Shown here piece by piece: positions 9,022 to 17,966 of a DNA stretch of 34,236 nucleotides; within the stretch, counting starts at the first letter, position 1; the number at the start of each line of letters is the position of its first letter. A program made the translations under genes and the position numbers. The notes beneath the pieces were generated by a model that was not told the DNA's origin, did not search any database, and saw only the letters and a list, made by a program, of their open reading frames with translations. The DNA is from an uncultured Prevotella sp. (lineage in GTDB: Bacteria; Bacteroidota; Bacteroidia; Bacteroidales; Bacteroidaceae): the NCBI GenBank assembly GCA_905236455.1, contig CAJOPT010000065.1, positions 1-34,236 of the forward strand, read 5' to 3'.

Positions 9022-12000
9022 ATGATGAAGCAGGTAAAATTCAAATTCCCTGTCAGAATGCTCGCAATGGTATTCGGGCTATTTCTGTCAGTTGGTGCCT
9101 TTGCACAGCAGATTACTGTCAATGGCCATGTAAAGGATGCTACCGGCGAGCCTGTCATCGGCGCTACTATCCGTATTGACGGAGCACAAGGTGGTGCTGT
9201 CTCTGACCTTGACGGTAACTTCACGCTGAATGTGAACCAAGGCGCTACATTGTCTGTCTCCTATGTGGGATATGAGACACAGCAGGTCACAGCTAAGCCA
9301 AACGTTGTCATCACATTACAAGAAGATGCGGCAAAGAGTCTCAATGAGGTTGTGGTTATCGGTTACGGTGCCGTAAAGAAGAGCGACCTCACCGGTTCCG
9401 TGGCAGCCCTGAAGCCAGATGCAAAGAACAAGGGTCTCATCGTGAACCCACAAGACATGTTGGCAGGTAAGGTTGCCGGTGTGAACATCACTTCCAGTGA
9501 CGGTGCTCCTGGCGCTGGTGCAACTATCCGTATCCGCGGTGGTTCGTCACTTAATGCCTCTAACGACCCATTGATCGTTATTGACGGTCTTGCTATGGAC
9601 AATGAGGGTGTGAAAGGTCTTTCCAACGCATTGTCAATGATTAACCCACAAGACATCGAGTCATTTAACGTGCTGAAGGATGCCTCAGCAACTGCCATCT
9701 ATGGTAGCCGTGGTTCAAATGGTGTAATTATTATCACCACCAAGAAAGGACGCAAGGGCATGAGACCTTCTATCTCTTACTCAGGAAACGCTACCGTCAG
9801 CATGCGCCAAAAGTCAATTGACGTGATGGACGCAGACGAATATCGCACCTTTATCAGAAATATGTACGGAGAAGGTAGCATCCCAGTAAACGCACTCGGA
9901 ACAGCCAACACCGACTGGCAGAAAGAAATCTACCGCACTGCTATCAGCCACGACCATAACGTGACATTATCAGGTGCAGTGAAAGACCTGCCATACCGTT
10001 TATCTGTTGGATATACAGACCAGCAGGGTATCTTGAAGACATCAGACTTCCAGCGTGTCACAGCAGCTGTGAACCTGAATCCTTCACTCTTTGACAACCA
10101 CCTGAACGTTAACATCAACGCAAAGGGTATGTATGCCAAGACAAGATATGCAGACACTGGCGCCGTAGGTGCAGCTGTATATTTTGATCCGACACAAGAC
10201 CCATACAACTTCACTTCTGAGTATCATCAGAACCTGCTCGGCAGTAGCTTGCAGCAGACGCTGAGCAATTTCGGCGGATACTTCCAGTGGCCAGTAGAGG
10301 CTGACTATGATGGCGACACAACATGGCCATTCACATACAGAAGTGTTGCTAACATTCCTAACCCTATCGCTTTACTCAACGGACGTAACGAGCATGCTAA
10401 CAGCCGCTCATTCATCGGTAGTGCCGACGTAGACTATAAGATTCACGGGTTTGAGGATTTACGTCTCCACGCAACCTTCGGTGCCGACATCTCTGAGGGT
10501 CGTCAGTACACTGAGAATCAGCCTTGGTACACCGGCTCCATGTATTATGGCAGCAACGGTCGTGACAAGATTCTCAAGCGTAACCTCCAGTTCTCTGCAT
10601 ACGCACAGTATTATCATGACTTCAACGACGATGCGAAGAACCACTTCGACATCATGGCAGGTTACGAGTGGCAGCATTTCTGGCGTGATCAGAAGAAAGA
10701 GTATTTCAGCTTCTATCCATCTACAAGTCCGAAGGCTGGCGAGGAGCGTCCTCACACTCCTTATCACTTCCAGACTGACAGCTACCTGATTTCATTCTTC
10801 GGTCGTGCGAACTGGAGTCTGATGGACCGTTACTACGTCACCTTCACCATGCGTGACGATGGTTCCTCACGTTTCAAGGATCACTGGGCACTGTTCCCAT
10901 CAGCAGCTTTCGCTTGGAAGATTAAAGACGAGAACAAGTTCCGTGATATCTCATGGCTTTCCGACCTGAAGCTCCGCCTTGGCTGGGGTATGACAGGTCA
11001 GCAGTCTGGTGCCGTTCCTGACTATGGATGGATTGCTACTTATTCACGCAACACAGGTACCGACAGTTACTACCCTCTCATCGGCGAAGGTGTACTCTAT
11101 CGTCCTGACAACTATACTCCTAACCTGAAATGGGAGACAACGACGACATATAACATCGGTCTTGACTGGGGTATCCTTAATCAGCGACTCTCAGGTACTG
11201 TTGACTGGTACTATCGCAAGACAACCGACTTGCTTAACTATGCCATAGCTCCCCCATTGTCAGCTTACCGTAACCAAAGCTGGCAGAACATCGGTTCACT
11301 TGTAAACACCGGTGTTGAGGCAACAATCAGCTGGAAGGCTATACGCTCTAAAGACTGGTACTGGGTTATCGACTATAACTTCACATACAACAAGAACAAG
11401 ATTACCGAGCTCTCAGGCGTATCAAGTGACGACTCTCCTGTACCTAACACAGACATCAAGATCGGTACCGACCGCTATCTTGAGCACCAGTATATTGGCA
11501 AGCCAATCAACTCTTTCTATGTATTCCAGCAAGCGTATGATGAGAACGGCAAGCCGATCGAGAATGCAGTCGTAGACCGTAACGGTGACGGACAGATCAC
11601 ACAGGCTGACAAGTACTTCTACAAGAGTCCGACCGCTCCTATCACTATGGGATTGTCTTCTCGCTTAGAGTACAAGAACTGGGACTTCGGCTTCGCTCTC
11701 CGCGCAAGCATTGGCAACTATGTATACAACAACATTGAGCAAGGTATGGCTAATGTAAACAAGACAGAAGTGTGGAAAAGCTCATTGCTCTATATGAACA
11801 ACTATACATACGAGGCTATTGCCCGTAACTGGCAGACTTACCAGATCACCTCTCAGCTGTCTGACTATTATGTACACAACGCTTCATTCCTGAAGTGCGA
11901 CAACATCACTTTGGGTTATAGCTTTGCCAACATCTTCAAAGGCAATAGCTACCAAGGCATCAGTGGACGTGTCTACGCTACAGCTACTAACGTATTCACC

Positions 12001-12105
12001 TTGACTAAGTATGACGGTTTGGATCCAGAGGTTGGCAACGGCTTCGACAGTAACATGTATCCACGTCCATTCTCTGTAATTGTAGGTCTGAACCTGAATT
12101 TCTAA
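9022..12105 (+). CDS. susC: SusC-type TonB-dependent outer-membrane transporter
   Basis: The 1027-residue protein has a signal peptide (cleavage near GAFA-QQ), a carboxypeptidase-D-like regulatory domain (about 32-100; VNGHVKDATGEPVIGA, then SYVGYET), a TonB box/plug (about 105-240; NEVVVIGYGAVKKSDLTGSV, IRIRGGSS, DASATAIYGSRGSNGVI) and a 22-strand-type barrel ending PFSVIVGLNLNF. SusC proteins form the energised pore of a glycan importer, capped by SusD. Adjacent susE/susF genes point to a starch or maltooligosaccharide system. It is the first gene of a four-gene operon; 31 bp separate it from susD. Confidence 0.97.
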   Translation: MMKQVKFKFPVRMLAMVFGLFLSVGAFAQQITVNGHVKDATGEPVIGATIRIDGAQGGAVSDLDGNFTLNVNQGATLSVSYVGYETQQVTAKPNVVITLQEDAAKSLNEVVVIGYGAVKKSDLTGSVAALKPDAKNKGLIVNPQDMLAGKVAGVNITSSDGAPGAGATIRIRGGSSLNASNDPLIVIDGLAMDNEGVKGLSNALSMINPQDIESFNVLKDASATAIYGSRGSNGVIIITTKKGRKGMRPSISYSGNATVSMRQKSIDVMDADEYRTFIRNMYGEGSIPVNALGTANTDWQKEIYRTAISHDHNVTLSGAVKDLPYRLSVGYTDQQGILKTSDFQRVTAAVNLNPSLFDNHLNVNINAKGMYAKTRYADTGAVGAAVYFDPTQDPYNFTSEYHQNLLGSSLQQTLSNFGGYFQWPVEADYDGDTTWPFTYRSVANIPNPIALLNGRNEHANSRSFIGSADVDYKIHGFEDLRLHATFGADISEGRQYTENQPWYTGSMYYGSNGRDKILKRNLQFSAYAQYYHDFNDDAKNHFDIMAGYEWQHFWRDQKKEYFSFYPSTSPKAGEERPHTPYHFQTDSYLISFFGRANWSLMDRYYVTFTMRDDGSSRFKDHWALFPSAAFAWKIKDENKFRDISWLSDLKLRLGWGMTGQQSGAVPDYGWIATYSRNTGTDSYYPLIGEGVLYRPDNYTPNLKWETTTTYNIGLDWGILNQRLSGTVDWYYRKTTDLLNYAIAPPLSAYRNQSWQNIGSLVNTGVEATISWKAIRSKDWYWVIDYNFTYNKNKITELSGVSSDDSPVPNTDIKIGTDRYLEHQYIGKPINSFYVFQQAYDENGKPIENAVVDRNGDGQITQADKYFYKSPTAPITMGLSSRLEYKNWDFGFALRASIGNYVYNNIEQGMANVNKTEVWKSSLLYMNNYTYEAIARNWQTYQITSQLSDYYVHNASFLKCDNITLGYSFANIFKGNSYQGISGRVYATATNVFTLTKYDGLDPEVGNGFDSNMYPRPFSVIVGLNLNF

Positions 12106-12136
12106 TTAAACTAACATCCTAAAAGAAATATAAGTC

Positions 12137-13744
12137 ATGAAAAAGATATTTAAGAATCTGATTCCTGTTGCAGTCTTCGCACTGACTCTCGGCATGACAT
12201 CATGTACCGGTGACCTCGACGTTGAGCCACTGGATCCGAATATGTCGACAGAAGTAAGCCCTGAAGGTCTGTTCAACAAATGCTATGCAAACATAGCTAT
12301 GGCAGGTAATGGCGGAGCTAATGGCGACTGTGACATCGATGGTATCGATGGTGGTACATCAGGATACATACGCCAGATGTGGAACGCCAATGAGCTTCCT
12401 ACAGACGAGGCTATCAACGGCTGGGGCGATGATGGTATTGAGCAGTCTTGCTTTAACACATACGATGAGTCTCACCCGATGCTTAACGGATATTTCGCAC
12501 GTCTTACCACTGGTATTACTTATTGCAACCAATATCTGACGATTGCGGCAGACTACAATGCAACGATGACCGCAGAGATCCGTTTCATCCGCGCGCTGAA
12601 CTACTATCTCCTTATGGATGCTTTCGGAAGAGTTCCTTTCGCTGAGACTCTCGGTACTCCTGTCATTTACACTCGCCAAGAGATTTACGACTGGTTAGAG
12701 AAAGAGCTTACAGAGAATGTAGAGCCTTATCTCGATGCTCCAAAGGCTAAGAAATCCACAGACGCCAACTATGGACGCGTTGACAAGGCTGCCGCATGGC
12801 TCCTTCTCTCTCGCCTATACCTGAATGCTGAGGTATATACAGGTACCGCACAATGGGCAAAGGCTGCAGAGTACGCAAAGAAAGTCATGGACTCTGACTA
12901 TCGTCTGAACACCACTACCATCAACGGATGGAGCGCTTATCAGATGCTCTTCATGGGTGACAACGGTGAGACTGACGCTGCATACGAGGCTATCTTCCCT
13001 ATTCTCCAGGATGGTTTGAAGACCACATCATGGGGTACGACACAGTTCCTCTGCGCAGGTTGCTTCGACAGTGACATGCACGCCAATCCAAACAATCCTG
13101 ATGCCACAAACGGTCTGTCAGGACAGATGTGGGGAGGTAACCGTACACGTCCACAGCTGATTCAAAAGTTCTTCCCGAACCTCGACGCTCCACATATCGC
13201 ATCATACGAGATGCCGGCAGTGGCTGGTGATGACCGTGCTATCTTCGACGGTATCGGACGCGAGATTAACAACCTCGACCGCGCCACATTCAAGAACGGC
13301 TATGCTGTTGCTAAGTTCGTGAACTTCAAGACCGACGGCTCAAGCGGACATGACGCTACCTTTATGGATGCAGACTTCTTCTTCTTCCGTACCGCTGAGG
13401 CATATCTGACATTCGCTGAGGCTACAGCTCGTCAGAATGGTGGTTCCGCGACACCTGAGGGTATCAACGCCATCAATGCTATTCGCGACCGCGCTCATGC
13501 TACAAAGAAAGCCGGCTACTCACTTAATGACATCCTTGACGAGTGGGCACGTGAGTTCTACTTTGAGGGACGCCGCCGTGTAGACCTTATCCGTTTTGGC
13601 AAGTTCGGTGGAAACACAGACTATATCTGGCAATGGAAGGGTGGCACATACGCTGGACGTAACTTCGATGAGTATCGTAACATCTATGCTATTCCAGCTG
13701 CACAGCTTTCTGCATACAACAATGAACAGAATCCTGGTTACTAA
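12137..13744 (+). CDS. susD: SusD/RagB-family glycan-binding surface lipoprotein
   Basis: This 535-residue lipoprotein has a lipobox LGMTSC (Cys23) followed by TGDLDVEPLDPN, the standard SusD start. It has TPR-like helical segments (RFIRALNYYLLMDAFGRVPFAE and YGRVDKAAAWLLLSRLYLNAEVYTG) and a C-terminal RagB/SusD domain with WAREFYFEGRRRVDLIRFGKF. It acts as the lid on SusC and captures the glycan at the cell surface. The ligand is probably an alpha-glucan, judged from susE/susF; it has not been read from binding residues. Confidence 0.96.
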   Translation: MKKIFKNLIPVAVFALTLGMTSCTGDLDVEPLDPNMSTEVSPEGLFNKCYANIAMAGNGGANGDCDIDGIDGGTSGYIRQMWNANELPTDEAINGWGDDGIEQSCFNTYDESHPMLNGYFARLTTGITYCNQYLTIAADYNATMTAEIRFIRALNYYLLMDAFGRVPFAETLGTPVIYTRQEIYDWLEKELTENVEPYLDAPKAKKSTDANYGRVDKAAAWLLLSRLYLNAEVYTGTAQWAKAAEYAKKVMDSDYRLNTTTINGWSAYQMLFMGDNGETDAAYEAIFPILQDGLKTTSWGTTQFLCAGCFDSDMHANPNNPDATNGLSGQMWGGNRTRPQLIQKFFPNLDAPHIASYEMPAVAGDDRAIFDGIGREINNLDRATFKNGYAVAKFVNFKTDGSSGHDATFMDADFFFFRTAEAYLTFAEATARQNGGSATPEGINAINAIRDRAHATKKAGYSLNDILDEWAREFYFEGRRRVDLIRFGKFGGNTDYIWQWKGGTYAGRNFDEYRNIYAIPAAQLSAYNNEQNPGY

Positions 13745-13769
13745 TACATAACAGAAAGGACAATTATTT

Positions 13770-14960
13770 ATGAAAAATATATTTAAGTCAACATTACTGC
13801 TGTTTTGCAGTGTATGTATGTTCGTGGCATGTTCCGACGATCTTGACCATAATCCGACGCTTGTAATGCCGTCGTCGTTCACTCTGAACACACCGGCATA
13901 CGCACAGGCACAGACAGACTTGGCTACATCTACGGTACTTCCTTTCACTTGGTCTCAGCCAAACTATGGAGGTTTCCCTGTCGCAGCACAGTATCAGATG
14001 CAGTTCTCTCTCACTAACAGCTTCAAGACATCTGTCGCTGAGGCACTGGCTGACGAAACAGGACAGACTGTTGCTGACTATGTCATGCTCGACCAGATTT
14101 ACAACAGCTGTAAAGGTGATGTAGACGCTGCGCTGCTGGCAAAAGGTCTGGAGCAGATTGCCGGCTGGAAAGAGAGCGAGGTTCCTTCTTCTGTAAAGAT
14201 TTACGCTCGTTTGGCTTCTGACTATGCCAATGACACAATCTACTCAAATGTCGTTGAGTTCAATGCCATTCCTTATTATGTTGAGTTGAAGGACGCTGCT
14301 CCAATAATATGGTATCTCGTAGGTGACTGCATCGCCGACGGCTCTTGGGGCAACTCATCAGTTACGAAAGACCTGATTCCATTGTTCCCGATTGCAGGTG
14401 AGGAATATGACAAGGCTACTGGTACTGGAAAGATTTCTTATACTGGTTACTTCCCAGCAGGTGGACAGTTCAAGCTTGTACAGACTCCTGGAGACTGGAA
14501 CACACAGATGAACTACACTAACGTAACCGATGCCGCTCTTGTTGATGACTTAGACGGTGACAACCACAATATCGGTATCAAGACCGCAGGTTACTATACC
14601 GTTACAGTAGACACCAAGGCTAACAGCATCTCTATAGAGGCATACACGAACGACGTAAAGAAGTTCAGTACTGTGGGATTACCTGGTGGACATAACGGCT
14701 GGGATGCTACTTCTGCAATGACCGCATTGGAGACCTTCGCATCAGCTGAGAACCATGTATGGGTGACAACCCTTGACCTTGATGCTGACAATGAGATGAA
14801 GTTTGCCGCTGACGGTGACTGGGCTGTTAACTGGGGTGCAACTGACTTCCCGTTCGGTACAGGTGTGCAGGATGGCAGCAACATCCCTGTCACAGCTGGT
14901 TCATACACCGTTGTCTTTAATGACATCACTGGTCAGTACATGTTTATTGCTAACGAATAA
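13770..14960 (+). CDS. susE: SusE-type starch-binding outer-membrane lipoprotein
   Basis: The 396-residue lipoprotein has lipobox FVAC (Cys21) and a surface-export-like CSDDLD start. An N-terminal Ig-like SusE domain (about 30-170; LPFTWSQPNYGG) is followed by two carbohydrate-binding modules. The first begins near IIWYLVGDCIADGSWGN and the second ends near WAVNWGATDFP and VVFNDITGQYMFIANE. It would hold starch chains at the surface without catalysis. It is 25 bp after susD and 15 bp before susF. Its last two modules are very similar to those at the end of susF, which shows a duplication history. Confidence 0.9.
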   Translation: MKNIFKSTLLLFCSVCMFVACSDDLDHNPTLVMPSSFTLNTPAYAQAQTDLATSTVLPFTWSQPNYGGFPVAAQYQMQFSLTNSFKTSVAEALADETGQTVADYVMLDQIYNSCKGDVDAALLAKGLEQIAGWKESEVPSSVKIYARLASDYANDTIYSNVVEFNAIPYYVELKDAAPIIWYLVGDCIADGSWGNSSVTKDLIPLFPIAGEEYDKATGTGKISYTGYFPAGGQFKLVQTPGDWNTQMNYTNVTDAALVDDLDGDNHNIGIKTAGYYTVTVDTKANSISIEAYTNDVKKFSTVGLPGGHNGWDATSAMTALETFASAENHVWVTTLDLDADNEMKFAADGDWAVNWGATDFPFGTGVQDGSNIPVTAGSYTVVFNDITGQYMFIANE

Positions 14961-14975
14961 AAACGACAGATAATT

Positions 14976-16433
14976 ATGAAAAAGCTATTATCAATGTTGG
15001 GCATTGTCTTGCTTCTGGCAAGCTGCTCAGACGACTATACAGATTGGGCTTCCCCAATGGCTAACGGCCCAGAGGATGCCAAGACCGTGACGTTGGCTGT
15101 ATCTCAGGCTGCCGACATCAACTACGAAGGACTGACGGATGAGACTGTACAGTTATTTGTACCTGTTGTGGAAAGTGTCGACGAAGGTATAACTGAATAT
15201 AAAGTCGTCATCTCTAACGAAGACAATACCAACAGCGTTGAACTGAAAGCTGATGCCAACGGATATGTTTCCGCTGAAGAGCTGAAGGCAGCTGTTGAGA
15301 CGCTCTATGGAAAGGCTCCGACACCACGTGTGCTGAACCTGGCAATCACAGGATATACTACTATCAACGGACAGGCTATCGCCAACAAAGGCGAGACAAA
15401 GGCTAAAGTCACCCTGACAGCTCCGCATATCTCTGACAACTACTATGTTGTAGGAGGAGCACTGGACTGGGGTGCCTCTGCCTCAAGCAAGGTGCAGAAG
15501 TTCAACCACAGCAGCTCTAACGTTTATGATGATCCTGTGTTCACCATTCGTATTCCTGCCAGCTTTGACGGTGACGGAAACCGTACTGACACTTGGTTCG
15601 CCATCGGTGATGACGAGGCTTGTGAGGCTATCGCCAACAGCAACGACTACTCGAAGTTGCTGGGAACGACAGGCGGAAACGGAAACCAAAGCTACACAGG
15701 CAATCTTGCTCCTCGCACACAGCTGAGCGACGACGGTAGCCTCTGCATGCCTGCATCCGACGGTGCCGCCGCTTACAAGATTACTCTGAACATGATGGAC
15801 TATACCTACAGCATCGAGCCTGTCGCACCAGGTCCTGAGATATGGTATCTCGTAGGAAGCTGTATCGGTGACGGCTCATGGGGTAACGCTCCTGAGAATA
15901 TCGGTACTTCCCTCTTCCCATTGGCATACATTGGCAATGACAAGGTATCGTATACAGGTTACTTCACCACTGACGGGTTCAAGCTCATCAAGGATCCAGG
16001 CTCATGGGATAACCAGTGGGGACAGGGAGGCAGCGGCTACGTGAAGAACGATGGCGGCTCTGGCAACATCTCCGTACCAAGTGCAGGATATTATACCGTA
16101 ACACTTGACTATGCTCATGACGTTCTGACAATTGAGCCAGCAAGCATCACGCCTAACACATATGCAGTAGGTATCGCAGGTTCTTTCAACGGATGGTCAT
16201 TCAGTGCCATGACAAACTGCCCTAACAACGATCATCTCTGGAAGTGCGAGCTTACTGCCACTGGCGACCAGGAAGGCAAGTTCCTCATTGACGGCTGGTC
16301 TGTAAACTGGGGTGCCACTGACTTCCCATCAGGAATCGGAGAGCAAAACGGTCCTAACATTCCTATCGAGGGTGGCAACTATATTGTTATCTTCAATGAC
16401 ATTACAGGTGGATACAACTTCATCAGTAAGTAA
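14976..16433 (+). CDS. susF: SusF-type starch-binding outer-membrane lipoprotein
   Basis: The 485-residue lipoprotein has lipobox LLASC (Cys17) followed by SDDYTDW. After an N-terminal Ig-like domain there are three carbohydrate-binding modules. The first starts near DNYYVVGGALDWG, the second near EIWYLVGSCIGDGSWGN, and the third near TYAVGIAGSFNGWS and ends VIFNDITGGYNFISK. This is one more module than the SusE protein, matching the known SusE/SusF pattern of two versus three starch-binding modules. It closes the operon; a strong hairpin terminator begins 20 bp after its stop codon. Confidence 0.9.
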   Translation: MKKLLSMLGIVLLLASCSDDYTDWASPMANGPEDAKTVTLAVSQAADINYEGLTDETVQLFVPVVESVDEGITEYKVVISNEDNTNSVELKADANGYVSAEELKAAVETLYGKAPTPRVLNLAITGYTTINGQAIANKGETKAKVTLTAPHISDNYYVVGGALDWGASASSKVQKFNHSSSNVYDDPVFTIRIPASFDGDGNRTDTWFAIGDDEACEAIANSNDYSKLLGTTGGNGNQSYTGNLAPRTQLSDDGSLCMPASDGAAAYKITLNMMDYTYSIEPVAPGPEIWYLVGSCIGDGSWGNAPENIGTSLFPLAYIGNDKVSYTGYFTTDGFKLIKDPGSWDNQWGQGGSGYVKNDGGSGNISVPSAGYYTVTLDYAHDVLTIEPASITPNTYAVGIAGSFNGWSFSAMTNCPNNDHLWKCELTATGDQEGKFLIDGWSVNWGATDFPSGIGEQNGPNIPIEGGNYIVIFNDITGGYNFISK

Positions 16434-16452
16434 AAAGTAAATAACACTATAC

Positions 16453-16488
16453 AAAAAAAGAGCATGCCAACAAAGCATGCTCTTTTTT
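16453..16488. terminator. Intrinsic terminator after susF
   Basis: The arms AAAAAAGAGCATGC and GCATGCTCTTTTTT are perfectly complementary around a 7-base CAACAAA loop, with a T tract at the 3' side. It can work in both directions, but only the sus operon runs into it. Confidence 0.93.
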
Positions 16489-16536
16489 ATAACAGGAACG
16501 TTCATTTGTGATATTTCATTAAAAATCGGCATAATC

Positions 16537-16568
16537 TTTGTATGTTTGAAAGTAAAGACTTACTTTTG
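16537..16568 (+). promoter_or_regulatory. Promoter of the Bax-inhibitor-1 family gene
   Basis: TTTG (16537-16540), a 20-bp spacer and TACTTTTG (16561-16568) make a near-ideal Bacteroidetes sigma promoter. The start codon is at 16609, so the leader is about 33 nt. Confidence 0.8.
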
Positions 16569-16608
16569 TAGTCTTGAAACAAGGGTTATTAATTAATAAG
16601 GTAAGAAA

Positions 16609-17331
16609 ATGAACTATCAAGATTGGACAAACGTTATCAACGAGAGAGAGCAGCAACTGGAGATGTCGAGAGCGTTTCCGGCACTGATGCGTAAGGTATA
16701 CGTATGGATGACAATGGCTTTGGTTATCACAGGTGTGACGGCATACAGCGTGGCAAACTCACCCGCTTTGCTGAATGCCATCTACGGTAATAGGATTTTA
16801 TTCTGGGTACTCGCCATTGCAGAGTTAGGTATTGTATTCTATACCTCAGCACGTATTGAGAAGTTGTCTCTGACAACAGCAACGATGCTGTTCATACTCT
16901 TCTCTGTCATTAATGGTGCCACAATGGCATATATCTTCCTGGCATATACCGCCACCTCCATCACTAAGACATTCCTAATCACGGCAGGTACATTTGCGGC
17001 TATGGCTGTTATAGGCTCTACGACGAAGAAAGACCTCACCAAGATGGGCGGTATTTTATTCATGGCACTCATTGGACTTATCATCGCAGGTATTGTGAAT
17101 ATCTTCACAAAGAGTACCATGTTTGACCTCATCATCAGCGGTATTGGTGTCCTTATCTTCACAGGGCTCACCGCTTGGGACGCACAAAAGATCAAGCAAT
17201 GGTTGTCGATGGCTCCCGACGCAGGTGAGCAGACACAAAAGATTGCGCTGATGGGAGCATTGAGCTTGTATCTGGACTTTATCAATATGTTCATCTACCT
17301 GCTCCGCTTCTTTGGCAGCAGCCGAGACTAA
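16609..17331 (+). CDS. Bax inhibitor-1 family membrane protein (YccA/YbhL-like)
   Basis: The 240-residue protein has a short cytoplasmic N-terminus (MNYQDWTNVINEREQQLEMS) followed by about seven hydrophobic helices between residues 30 and 235. It includes SVINGATMAYIFLAYT, FAAMAVIGSTTKKDLTKMGG and TGLTAWDAQKIKQW, all typical of the UPF0005/BI-1 family. Bacterial relatives include YccA, which modulates the FtsH protease, and a pH-sensitive calcium leak protein; the role here is unknown. It has its own promoter and is separated from argR by a perfect hairpin, so it is probably monocistronic. Confidence 0.92.
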   Translation: MNYQDWTNVINEREQQLEMSRAFPALMRKVYVWMTMALVITGVTAYSVANSPALLNAIYGNRILFWVLAIAELGIVFYTSARIEKLSLTTATMLFILFSVINGATMAYIFLAYTATSITKTFLITAGTFAAMAVIGSTTKKDLTKMGGILFMALIGLIIAGIVNIFTKSTMFDLIISGIGVLIFTGLTAWDAQKIKQWLSMAPDAGEQTQKIALMGALSLYLDFINMFIYLLRFFGSSRD

Positions 17332-17341
17332 AACAATATGA

Positions 17342-17381
17342 TTGGCATAAAATTGCATATAACCTTGCAATTTTATGCCAA
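17342..17381. terminator. Perfect 16-bp hairpin between the BI-1 gene and argR
   Basis: The arms TTGGCATAAAATTGCA (17342-17357) and TGCAATTTTATGCCAA (17366-17381) are fully complementary around an 8-base loop. No uninterrupted T run follows, so termination is likely but not certain. It begins 11 bp after the BI-1 stop and ends 5 bp before the argR -33 box. Confidence 0.65.
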
Positions 17382-17386
17382 AACAT

Positions 17387-17417
17387 TTTGCTATTTGCAT
17401 AATAATACATAATTTTG
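17387..17417 (+). promoter_or_regulatory. Promoter of the arginine-proline operon
   Basis: TTTG (17387-17390), a 19-bp spacer and TAATTTTG (17410-17417) match the Bacteroidetes consensus. The argR ATG is at 17446. This is the only strong promoter seen for the 11-kb operon downstream. Confidence 0.82.
17394..17411. promoter_or_regulatory. Candidate ARG box in the argR promoter
   Basis: The inner 14 bases, TGCATAATAATACA (17396-17409), match the E. coli-type ARG box core TGAAT-wwww-ATTCA with two mismatches in the ten fixed positions. The site fills the spacer between the -33 and -7 boxes, the expected place for repression by the ArgR encoded just downstream. It rests on a consensus from a distant phylum, and the local DNA is A/T-rich. 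Confidence 0.4.
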
Positions 17418-17445
17418 CACCCTCAAACGTATAATTATTCGATAT

Positions 17446-17940
17446 ATGAAGATCAAAAATAGTAGAATGGAAACCTTGAGGATGCTCATCTCCAGTCAGG
17501 AACTTTGTTCGCAAGAAGAGGTACTGCAAGCATTGGAAAAGGAAGGTTTCAAACTTACACAGGCGACATTAAGCCGAGACTTGAAACAACTGAAAGTGGC
17601 AAAAGCGGCAAGCATGAACGGGAAATATGTATATGTGCTGCCAAATGAGACCATGTACAAACGTGTCACCACCCCACGCTCAGCCCGTGAGATGCTCCAG
17701 AACTCTGGATATGTATCTCTGAACTTCTCAGGAAACATGGGTATTATCAAGACACGTCCAGGATATGCCAGTGCTATCGCCTACAATATCGACTCCAGTG
17801 ACATCCCTGAAATATTAGGAAGCATTGCCGGAGATGATACTATATTCATTGCCATAAAAGAAGGGTCAAGACGTGAAAGCGTAGTGCAGAGTCTTACGAT
17901 TGTCATCCCCGAATTGAATACAAACTTAGAAAACTACTAA
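17446..17940 (+). CDS. argR: Arginine repressor ArgR
   Basis: The 164-residue protein has an N-terminal winged helix (about 8-70; SQEEVLQALEKEGFKLTQATLSRDLKQLKV, with the SRDL DNA-contact motif). The C-terminal domain (about 90-160) carries GNMGIIKTRPGYASAIAYNID and GDDTIFIAIKEG, the arginine-binding and hexamer-forming region. ArgR binds arginine and represses arginine synthesis genes. As first gene of the operon it probably controls its own transcript through an operator between the promoter boxes. If ArgR controls this transcript, proline synthesis genes downstream would also answer to arginine. Confidence 0.96.
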   Translation: MKIKNSRMETLRMLISSQELCSQEEVLQALEKEGFKLTQATLSRDLKQLKVAKAASMNGKYVYVLPNETMYKRVTTPRSAREMLQNSGYVSLNFSGNMGIIKTRPGYASAIAYNIDSSDIPEILGSIAGDDTIFIAIKEGSRRESVVQSLTIVIPELNTNLENY

Positions 17941-17966
17941 TTTCAATTACCAATTAAATAGAAACC

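Noticed and set aside
16453..16488. Element copy or small RNA at the susF end
   Set aside because: The perfect stem with flanking A and T runs is a standard bidirectional terminator; no core of the palindromic element is present.
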